Under the pieces are notes generated by a model. It searched no databases and was not told the origin of the DNA. It saw only the letters and a program-made list of their open reading frames with translations. 64,000 bases of DNA from NCBI RefSeq assembly GCF_902459465.1, contig NC_047062.1:18607994-18671993 (forward strand), in the 5' to 3' direction. Of the stretch, positions 51,201 through 63,200 are shown in pieces; within the stretch, counting starts at the first letter, position 1; every line of letters starts with the position of its first letter. A program made the position numbers and the translations under genes. The DNA comes from Asterias rubens. Lineage: Eukaryota; Echinodermata; Asteroidea; Forcipulatida; Asteriidae.

Positions 51201-54200
51201 ATGGTACCCCTGCCTACTTCCTTACAGACTGTGCAGGGGTTAACCCTGTTTCAGCCCAAGGAGTAGCTGGCAACGTGCCCCTGTTGATTGTTGATTTTGA
51301 TCGATTAAGCCTAAATCATTTCAGTTAAGTCCGGCCATAAGATGTTAGGCAATCTCTCCTAACAAATATAAAAACAAAAACTTAAAAGTATACAATCCGT
51401 AAAATGGGCTGATTTAATCTGCTACTGGAGCTAACCTAGAGGCTAACCTTCGCCTGTTTTGGTTCTTTCCTTTGACAGCCTTCAAGATCTACAGAATAAA
51501 CTACGCACCAAGGCGCCCCTCCACATTGGTTCATCAGGTCCTCAAGTGGACTTCAAAGGACAGACTTTCCTCTCACAAGAAATAGCCTTGAATTTACTCA
51601 ATGAATCCAAACAAGCATTCAACAGATGCCAACTGGTGAGTTTAGCTTTGCTCTTTTAAAGGGAAGGTACACGTTTGGTAATTACTCAAAACAAATATGA
51701 ACTGAAAAACTTACTTGGTTACGAGCATTGGAGAGCTGTTGATAGTATAAAACATTGTGAGAAACGGCTCCCTCTGAAGCAGCAAAGATTTTGAGAAAGA
51801 GGAAATTTCTCACTGAAATATTTAAAGACTTCTAGCCAGAAGTCTTTTATTCCTATCTGAAAGCACACAAATTCGTCCAACAAGGGTGTTTTTTCTCTCA
51901 TCATTACCTCGCAACGGCGATAACCAATTTAGCTCAAATTTTCAACGGCTTGTTTTTTTGTGCTTAGGTTGGGATACACCAAGTGATAAGACTGGTTTTT
52001 GACAATTACCAAACGTGTACCTTCCCTTTAAAGTAAACCACAGAGCGAAGGTAGTAGTCTCATAAGGCACATTTTCCAGAGATACAATGTGCTGCTAAAG
52101 AATGCTTGAGGTTGAGAGACTCTTTGATATACTGTAGAATTAAGTTAGAGAATGCTTTGTTCACTGATGTTTTGAAGGTGGTGTAATGTCTAACTGTTAA
52201 CTAGTGGAACTATTGGAGAAGAGTATGTATGAGTTTAATGGGTTGTGAGAAAAAGATACGTGTAGCAATGTTTTGGAGCCTTTGTTGTCGGTTTATGTCA
52301 GCTTGCCTAATGTCATTGATGAGAGAGTTGCAATAATCCAGTGTAACACAAGGGCTCTGGCAGCAGTGTGGCATGTGTTTACCTCACAACAGTACCACAG
52401 CACATAAAAAAAACCTATTTTATCCCAATGTGTTTCTCTGTTTGCAGCTTTCCACCCAGTCCACCTTATCCACTCATGCCATCAAAATCTTTGACATTCT
52501 GACTGAGTATCTCTGCCAGGAGCACATTGAATACGCTCTTGAGATCGGACTTCAGGGTATCCCGTCCTCTGAACCTAAGAGCTTTCCACAAATCTACTTC
52601 TTCAATGTTGCCGGAGAGGCCAACGCTATCTTCCATCTTCTAGAGAAACAATTCAGTGATGTGCTGGTGCCGCTGATCAGGTAAGTCCAAGTCCGGACTT
52701 TGGTTGATTTATTTTAGACAAAGTAAGGGATTCGATTGGAAAACATAGAAGTCTCAATCTGACTACAGTTTGTACCAATACCACTCCTCCAGAGAATTTT
52801 TTTCTGTCTCAAATGTTGCCATGAGTTAGCATGAGTAAGCACTAGGAGACCCCAACAATTTTCATTGCAGCAGTTGAAATAAGCATGTCTATGCACAAAA
52901 TATCTGACAAAATTTATATGATTTTCAGTTGTCTTTAACTAAAATTCGACCTCTGCATTTGATGAAATTTTCACAGTTTGTTTTGTGTAGTAATAACTGG
53001 AGTAAAAATTAATACCTGGCAGCCTGGCTAAAGCGAAACTAGTTTCTTAACTTGGAAGTAGAACAATAAACCATTCTGGTTGTGGAATTGACAACTCAAG
53101 ATTTAGCATTAATATTCTTATAGACTTGGAGATTCCTTAATCCTTCTGAAGTAGCTTTTTCTTTAGTGACATGAATATAGATTTCTCTATTGATGTTTTA
53201 CTAACAAGTAGAGTGTTTTATCAGTTTACGTGTAGTTAGTCTGCCAACCAGCAGTTTTTTCACTTCAAATCCTTCCTTTATTAGTTGTTAAAAGGGCTAT
53301 GTCGTCATGATCAAAGCAGGCCATTCAACTCTCACCTAGTAACTGCACACACACGCTCCCTCTGTATCATACCTACAGTGTATGGAGAGTGCCTGAGATT
53401 GGTCCTATAACTGTTTAAGAGTTCATATTTCCACGTACAGTCACAAACCTGCTTGCATCCTGACCACAGAGCCCCCTTCAAGCTTTAACAAGTATGGTCC
53501 TGAAATGTTTCTCAAATTGTCAAAGTTTGTTTATGTCTTTTTGACATAAAAAATCCCAATCTTACTTCACTTGTCAATCCTATATAGCCTTTCATAATTG
53601 TCTCCAAACAATGGCTAACAAAAAAACTTCATTAAAATAACACTTTTATTGTCCAGCTTTGAACCCTGGATTAAAGAAAGTTTATTCTATGAGTACCACA
53701 TTAGCTGACCAATGGAATACACCTCAATTCCTTATTCGGAAAATCAAAATGTTTTCCACTATTTGGATTTTTTAAATAACACGTTCTTTCAACCTGGCCT
53801 ATACCCACCACTCACCCACCCCATTTCTTTTATGATTTTCGTTATAATTAAACACACTTCTTTTGTTTTTTTGTCTTCGATTATTTCACCCCTTTTTTGT
53901 TGCGTTACGTATTTCCAGAGGCTTCACGCCTGCATCAGAGGGATTGTGCTTAGTAAGGTGGGACTCCCTATGTAGCTTCAGCACTTTTGTTTGTGTATAC
54001 AACTAGCGTAGTCTAGATGCCCTTTTATAGAATGCACATCTCTAATGGCCTGCCTCCTAATCCAATTAATTCTAACGATATCCCATTCTTCCCTGAATCA
54101 TCCCCTTATTTGGACTGATTTTGATTGATTTATGGGCCTTGAATTAATTCACACAACCCTTTGCAGTGGCGCTGGGTGGCTCTTGCTTTTGCTGTGGTGC

Positions 54201-57200
54201 CCTTTGCAAAGTTCCATAGATTTACAAGTTCCCGTTCTTCCAAACTGCATCCCCTGATTTTGATTGATTATAGGCACCACCCTTTGCAGTGTGTCTCTTG
54301 GTGCCTTTTGCTTTTGCCGTGGTGCCATTTACAATGTTCTACTTAAAGACACTGAACACTATTGGTAATTGTTAAAGACCAGTCTTCTCACTTGGTGTAT
54401 CTCAACAAATGCACAAAAATAGCAAACCCGTGAAAATTTGAACTCAATTGGTCGTCAAAGTTGCGAGATAATGGAAGAAAAAACACCCTTGTCACTCCAA
54501 GTTGTGTACTTTCAGATGCTTGATTTTGGGACCTCAAAATCTAATTCCGAGGTCTCAAAATCAAATTCAAATATTTTACTGGAAAATTACTTCTTTCTCG
54601 AAAACTACGTTACTTCAGTGGGAGCCGTTTCTCACAATGTTTTATATTATCAACAGCTCTCCATTGCTTGTTACCAAGTAAGTTTTTTGCTAACAATTAT
54701 TTTGAGTAATTACCAATAGTGTCCAGTGCCTATAAGACCTTTCAAGGGGAAAATTTGCCGCGTCACTGAGAAAAGCTTCATGCGCAAAGCCTTTCTTAGG
54801 CATTTGAAAGCGCACACTATGCAACAAGAGTGTTTTTTCTTTCATTATTTTCTGGACACTTTGATGACCAATTGAGCCAAAAGTTTCACAGGTAGGTTGT
54901 TTGATGCACATGTTGGGATACACCAAGTTAGGGTACTGATCTTTGACAATTACCATAAGTATACCCTGTCTTTAACTATACCATGTATACTTGTAACTCA
55001 CAAAGGTTTTCAACTTGCTGATTTAGAGGCCACAATTTCTTCTCTGTGTTCATCAGATATAATTTACTAGAATAGAATGAAACAAACTAATAATAACATT
55101 ATTAATAGTAATACAGGAGTCTTATAGCTACTCAAGGCTCTGGAGAAAAGAAAAATACTTTAAAGATATTTGTAACTAATTTGCACATTCCATATACTTT
55201 CACAACTGAATTTATGTTAACCGAATGTGAAATAAACAAATTTCAGTCACACTTACGATGTATTGAAAGCAATAGTGCAACACAAACTTGTTTATATAAC
55301 ATGATATTTTACCAAAACCGATGTACTTTAACCCAACTTAATGTTTTCTCTACACTAAATGTACCCTCAAAAGATTATTCAGATTGTTAACCATGTGGTG
55401 TTTGAAACTGGTTTTATATTGTACTCAATTTTATGCACTTCACTTTGAACTCAAAATCAAACCTTCTACTCTGCTCAGCCGAGTCAGAATTTGTGTGCAT
55501 GACTTTTCTTCCTCTATTAAAACTAGGTTAAAATTTGTTAAGCCCCTGAAATCAAATTATTTAATTTATTTGTGTGTATGTATTACCGTTTATACTAGTT
55601 TTTTGGGGAAGAGGGCCAGCGGGGGGCTGTAAATGTATATTGAAGAGTAAGCACTGTTCCAGTGCAAATGTACACAGGTCAAGTCCACCAAGTTTGAAAT
55701 TTATGTTAATTCACTTGCAAAGGACAGAAATATGTTTGGTCTTTTAAATTTTTGTTGGGTCCAGTGAAAGTTCCAAGCAGCAGGACCTATGGCCAAGTTT
55801 TTTTTTTTTTTTTTAAAGCTGGGATAATTTCTTAAACTAAAATCTTGTTTCATGTATTTGTATGTAATGCTTTAATAATGGATTAATCTTACAACTGTTT
55901 TTGAGATGTGTTATCTGGATGAGTGTACTTTGACCTCCTCTGGATTTTTGAGAAAAAGCTTTTGCAGCACTTAGCATAGTGCATACCATACATGCCATAT
56001 CGACTTGCTTTCTTATTTTTTGCATTCCATCTTTCATCATTCCAATCAAACGCTGAGATAAGATTAATGAAACCAAAATATCCTGGATTTTCTCTATTTC
56101 CATGTATTTTTTCATCATTAAAAACAAATGCTAAGCAGAGAATTGTGAAACCAGAATGTTTTCTTTTTTTCTGTTTTTGCATTCTTCTGCCATCATTAAA
56201 AGCAAATGCTGAGCACAGATTTGTCAAACCAAAATCTCTACACTGAGGTTTCTTCACCATCTTTTCATTTATAGCTCTGGAAAAGAAATCACAGTCTTCA
56301 ACATTTTTTTCTGAGCAAGGGTTTATGTTAAGATCGTATCTCATTTTGTGGCAAATGTTATCATGTGTACACAAAAAAGCTAGTGTTACACATTTCATGT
56401 TATGCTGTTATGAAATTAGTGCGGCTTTGAGCTGGCTCAGCACAATAACAAAGGTTTTGCTTCAGGAAAGATTTGCGTCTAGTTGGGCCATGGTATGTTT
56501 ATTTATCAAAAGGAACCTTCCAACCTTTAGCCCTTACCCAAGTGTCTTCAAGCTGACATTGTCTTCAAGACATCTTTGAACAGCAATTTACAAGATATGT
56601 TCATGCTTTGCTTATTCTCACCCAGTCTTTTCCTCTTCTTCGATTGTTCAAAAAGGTAAAAGAGGTCGGAGTCGTCAATTAAAACGTCTGTAAAACACCG
56701 TTGCTCTGTGCTTTTTGGTATGCATTAAACTCACTCAGTAGGCATCTATGGTGAGCTACCCACCCACTACCTCCAAACCCAAAACAGGTGTTTCAACACT
56801 CAACTCAATCAGAGAATTTCATTGATTTTACTCTAACCACCCCATAACCCTTCTAAATCCATCCCCTGGTTTTACTTGATTCATCTTGCCTTATTCCTCC
56901 ATCTGGTTTTGTCCCCTCAGTTCCTCTCCAGCACACAGTGAATGCGTCCAGAAGAAAAAGCAGATTATGGAGCAGATGGAATCCAAAACAGAAATAGGGC
57001 TGGAAAGGTCAGTGTCTTATTTCCAAATGTGTGCAATAAACACCACTTGTGTACAATAATGTTCATGTTTGGATTCCCTGCTGTGCTGGAGAACCTTCCA
57101 TAAAATACTACAATTTAAGTTGGTAGGTCACACATTTGGTTCCCATAAATTCAAAACTTGCTCGCAATAGTTAGAATTTTAGTTTGAAACGGCTAATTCT

Positions 57201-60200
57201 ATGTTCTAATAAAAAACTATGCACCACTTTAAGAAAGACCAAATACGAGAACGCAAAACTTTAAAGAGTCAAGGCCCAGTGATGAAAGTCCTCGCCTTCA
57301 GCTCAGTCTATTATTGCACAGCTGCGACCCGCCAGTTTTAAACAGCCATTTAAGACCTCATCGCCTACTCTTTTATTCCCTTATTCATAAATACCTAAGA
57401 CAGTTTATCCATTCTGGTTGGTCGAGAGGGCATCACGTTGGGGTGTTATAACGGATGATATAACACCAGTAAAAAGTGTTGAAACATGGGCGTGACACAC
57501 AAGCTTGCACCTTTGTTAAAAGACAGTTTCTTCATTCCTATTGGTTGAGAGGAACGGCTGGAACATTGTGCCACATCACGCGATACGTGCTACGCGCACA
57601 GCAATCTCCTTATAAGTAGTTGTTTACTCGAGGGCCTTACCATTTCATAGCTGTAGGGGTATTGTGTTGAAAGAAATCATTGATCAATTATAATTTTTGT
57701 ACTTATTTTACATTTTGAACAACAAGTGTTGATGTTTTTTTACCAAAAAATGTAATTATGAATGGGAATCAAAGCGTGTTGAATCGGTTTTCAATTAGTG
57801 GTTTAAACCCGCCGAGGCCTGGTTCTTAATAATTTACCTCGACTTCGTCTAGGTAAAATTATCAAAGAACCAGGCCTCGATGGGTTTAAACCACTTGTTG
57901 AAAACCTCTTCACCACACATTGATTCCCTTATTTAAAAACACCTGACTAAATTTGTGGAATATTATAATTGCAGGACATTGTCTACAATTTGTGGTTGGA
58001 TCAAATATTTATTGGACAAAGAGCAGAAGAAATCGGACTTCAGACCAGAGTCAGAGGAAGGCCCGATGGAGCTGTACTCTACTGTGAGTATCTAGTCATT
58101 CTAGTTAAGATATGGTGTGAGTTTGTTTACTTTAACCCTCTTACTATCAACATGTTTCTCAAGACATCCAACCCACTGCTCACTATGCCACAACAGTGGC
58201 ATTTTGGGGCACATACTGTGGCTGTTTGGGGTACATTCAAGCTGATGGAGAGAGTAGAGTCATAGCCCACGATGCTTCAATGTGTGTGGTAAACTAGAGA
58301 AGCCACCAGCTGTGCTCAGTTGCAATGTAACTTTTGCCACTCATGGAAGAGATAAGATTCTCATCCTTGATGAATTTCTGCAGTGGCAATCTGTGACAAT
58401 GATAAAGTGTGGCATGAGTTACTTCACAATAATGCCATAGCATATGGAAGGTTTTGAGGTATTTTGGAATATGCATTTGCAACTTTCTGCACAAGAATGT
58501 GCATCTTATTAAAGTAAACTTGGGGTGTGCTGCAATGAGTTTTTAAAATTTCATTACATCCTTGATGCTTGATGCTTGATGAATACACACCTAGAAAGCT
58601 AAATGCTTGTCCAAGGTATGGTATAGACTTTTATCATGCTGTCGCCATCTTGGATATGTTCCCTGTTTCCATTAATAGTAATGAATGCTTATTTTATCCA
58701 GCCTCAGTTTGGTTACAATGAGTTGGAATGTAGTCAAATCAAGATGACCACGCTGTGAAAAAGTCTATAGGCGTGCTCGTGTTGGCAGCCTTGAAACCTT
58801 GAATTTTACAGAATATCCTCATAAAGCTGGTGATGGGTGGCATCCTAACACCCTTCTGCAAGAAAAATTCTTTTGACAAAAATGTATGTGATAATGTTAT
58901 CTTCCTCAACCCACTTCTGTTTCAGGCATGTGCTAAGGTGATCCCATTCATTGAGAAGCAAGTTGAGAACATTAAACGTTGTCTGGATGGCAAGAATGTG
59001 ACAGCAGTGCTGATGGAGTTTGGCATCAGGTTTCACCGTGTAATCTTTGATCATCTTCAACAGTATACATACAACTCATTAGGTTAGTGTAAGGCCGTAA
59101 CTGAATTAGTGGATACAGCTACGTCTTTGACTATTGCTAACGGTGTTGTTAAGGTTGTCCATACTTTGGCGCATGATGGCGTGGTGATCGAGCTTAAGCC
59201 AAAGCTGTAGCCGCCAATTTGAACACAGCCTAAGACCCATCTCCATGATCTGGGGCGGTATTCACGAAACTACTTAAGTCACAACATAATAAGCACCCCA
59301 CTTAAATTCCCAACTTAGACGATTCTCACCGACTAAGTGGTATTCACAAACCGTTTGCGCTAAGTGCCCCGCTTACTTTCGCGTCTTAAATCTAAGTGTG
59401 GTCCGAGCTGACTTAAGCGGGGCACTAGGGTGTCATGGCCGCTTTTTTGCTTGTTTTGCGTGTCGCGAACCGCCCAAATTTTAACGATAAAATTCATCGT
59501 AGAGCGATAGTATTTCGTTTAAGGAGTAATCCAATAGCAGTATTCACCGACGGTGAACTTTACTCACGATATAGGCTGGATAGAAACGGTGTTTTATTTA
59601 TTACTAAGCTAATAAGAGAGAAAATCGACCCACCGACTGAACGATCCTGCGCTATTCATGTGTAAATCAATGCAATTGCACTACACTACAGTTCTATGCA
59701 TGTAGAACATTCCAACGTGGAGAGATACGATAAAGATTTCTCAATCATCTGTGTCAAGAATCATCAATATTGTTTCAGCAAGCTCATGCCGAAGGGTTGC
59801 TGATTTTACAAGATGGCCAAGAAATAATATACAGCACACAGGTGAGCGTTTTACTTTTTCCAAAAGTAAATTTTGGCTATAAAAAAACGATCAATGTTCG
59901 TTTTATATTATTTTTTATTCGGCAAGCAAATAATGTCACAAGAACTTCCATTAAACATCACAGAACAACTCAAAGCATTGTCGAGAGAAGCATCGGTCAG
60001 TGGAAACGACGGTTCCATTGCTTATATATACAAGGTGAAACCAGGCTTTCTCCAGAACGGACCTGCCGGTTATCGTAGCGTGTGCAGTCAGTCCTTCCTT
60101 TTTACCCAAACTTGGCAAAACAACGAGGGTCCTTCGTGATGTAGAATTTGAGGATGACCTTGCAATGGAACGGCAAATTCCCCAACCGGAACAATCACCA

Positions 60201-63200
60201 CAACAAAACGGCAACATCGTCAGGAACTATGTGGTTCACACTTATTTCCAGTAAGTTCAAGTCCAAGTGTTCAAGAAAAATGAGAAGTGCACTTTACAAT
60301 TTTGATTAAAGACATGACTTGTTTATGATTACACGTCCTCCATTGCTTTATGACACAACAGAATACTACTCTGAGTTGTTTGTTCACACACGCACTCAGA
60401 TGGATACATTAATTGTATTACATTTCATAAAACTATTTTCATTATGAAACAATCTTCATAAATCAATATTAACTAGGTCAGTTCGTGAAGAAGTGAGTCG
60501 CAGGACGGCATTGCATGCAAGTCACATACCAAGCTGGGTGAGTTTATGTTGTTGGGGGGGGGGGGCATAATGAATTTATTTATATATAAAACAAATCATA
60601 GTAAAATAATGGTGTTCACACGACGCATTTTCTCATTTTTGTAAAACTTTAAAAAAAAAATCAAAACACATAGCGCATCAGCATGCTTAATGATTTATAA
60701 CAATAAATAACAAACTATTTTAGTTTTTAGATCCAGTTTGCAACTTCCCGTATTCTTCATCATTGACCTCTTCTGTTATTGCTCTCTTTCTAGACCCCGT
60801 CATTGAATGCTCTGTTGTTGGCTCTCACAGTCTCAGATGAAGGGGTTGCCGGTGTTGAACTGCTTTCCACAACATAATTGTTTTTAATTGAGCAGTTATC
60901 GCTATTTAAGTGTAGTATTAAGCTAATTTATTTTAAATTAATGTTATTATAAATGCACAAATACAACTAACTAATTTTGACTCGAATCATCGCTTTTTCT
61001 CGACATAGTCCCACTGTTTCAATGGAGCAGGAAGTATCCTGCGTACACCGATGATAAAATTCAACATATTGTAAGGTTAAAATATCCTGTGGAATTATTA
61101 CTTCTGATGAATATTATAAACCCAGTACTCATTAGGTCCTGCGGCATTGGCTGTAGCCACTGACTTTTTTAATAATGTCCAAACATGGCAAGCTGTTTTA
61201 TTTTGTTATTAATATTATGATGCAGACAAATATTGAATTTTTCATACCAGTTTTCACCGATTTCTTTCCCTTTCTTGAGACTTTTCCCTTTAATGATTAG
61301 GCTATAATTTATATCAAATATACCTATTTATTATCTTACCTAAATGGCTTGCTTACTTCCCATAAGTTCATTATTTTATTTATCAAATGATTGATTGATT
61401 GGTGGACGAATTTGACTCGTTAATTTTGCTGTATACAGTACAACCCTTTAGAACAATAAAACGATGTAGTATTTCATTCACATTTTTACCTGATTCCTTT
61501 CGATATTGCGTGGCTTCCTCCCATTTTTTGCCAAACCAATTTTGCCAATATTTATTTTGTTAAATCGCGCGCGTCTAACATTTTTGTCAAGTGTTAAACG
61601 TATTTCTTTTCTATCATTTTATGCACGTGTAATTTCATATTAAGAGTGGGACGCGCGCGTTGATAAGTGAGACCAACGCACACAAAAAAGGAGAGGAAAA
61701 AAAAACATGATTAATTTATTTAATAACATCCACTCCCGTCATTCTGTGGCACCGACGGTAGCGAAAAGTATTCAACTATTCTCGTCTCGGGGTAATGATA
61801 ATTGATTGCCTCTGAATCACCATAGTAACCATTGATGACGTATGTTTTGTGCGCATGTGCACTAACTTGATCTCAACAACTTAATTTTTTTAGATTTAAG
61901 TGGGGTACTAAGATAAGTGGGGTACTTAGATGTTTTGTGAATAGCTACTTAAGCGCCCCACTTAAGTTAGCGGGGTGCTTTAGACTAAAGTGAAAACTTA
62001 AGTACTCCACTAAGTTAAGCTTCGTGAATACCGCCCCTGGCCCTAAATGTATTGAGCTGCTTAAACAGAAAAAGATTGCTTCAATTTGCTGCTTAGCAAA
62101 AGCATAAGGAGGATACAATTCATAGGTTGTACATCTTACATGGCATTTTGGCTGGTGACCACTTTTCTGGTCTCCAAAATTGTCTGTGCTGCGCTGCATT
62201 TTGTGGTAAAGTAGCTCTATGATATTGATCCTAGGTTAATGAGCATATATGAAATGGGAAATCAGCCAAGACTTCTCATTCTTAACTTCACTGGTGAGGA
62301 GTGAGTCGTGAATTGGTCTCAACGTTTCTGAAGAGTGTTGGAGATGCTGGTCTCTTTAAAGGGATTCAGAGTTTTCAGTGTTGAGTCAGCACTGCTCAGA
62401 TACAAATCTCTTCTGATACCGATCCCTCTTCAGTAATTTGTATTGCTGGTGAAAACGTTTAAAAACTAACATCCCCAGTATACTCAAGGTTCTTTGTTTT
62501 GTTTGTTTGTTTAGATGGAAACTCGGCAAACTCCCAAAAATATAACCACCAGCTGGCAAAAACCAATCTTTCTCATACAAATATTTGAAACACCACGTCT
62601 ATGACTATGAATTGCACAGATCAAGAAACTGTAATTCAGTAACGAGACAACAATACTTGTTCTATAGTCATTGTGAAATAAGCAGTTAGCTTCGTAGGAT
62701 TCGAACCCACCACCGTGTGATTGCAAGTCCTTATCGCTATGCTCTTGTTTATCTTGTGATCTTCTTTTCATGACCATTGTTGTTTTTACTGCTTGATCTT
62801 GTATTGCAGGTGCAATGTTGGTGATTTGTGACGTGAATGAATACCGCCGTCTTGTTAAATCCTTCAAAGTTCCGATGGTGAATTCGCTATTTGAGAAACT
62901 CCATGCACTATGCAATCTCCTTGTAGTAGTGCCTGAGAACATCAAGTCTGTCATTACAGGAGAACAACTGGTAAGACTGCTAACTTGTCTAATACTAGCA
63001 TATATAATCCATTATAGGTTTGCCAAAACTTTATTTTATTTTGGTGGGACAGCCGTCGCCATGAAGATTATTCTATACCCTTTGTTTTGTGCTGTATGTT
63101 CAGAAATAAGTCTGGAAAATTACCCAGTATGTCTGCTGCAACCTATAAATTTCAAAATCTTTTGTCTAATTTTAAGAAACTTAAATTATTTGTCTTTTAT

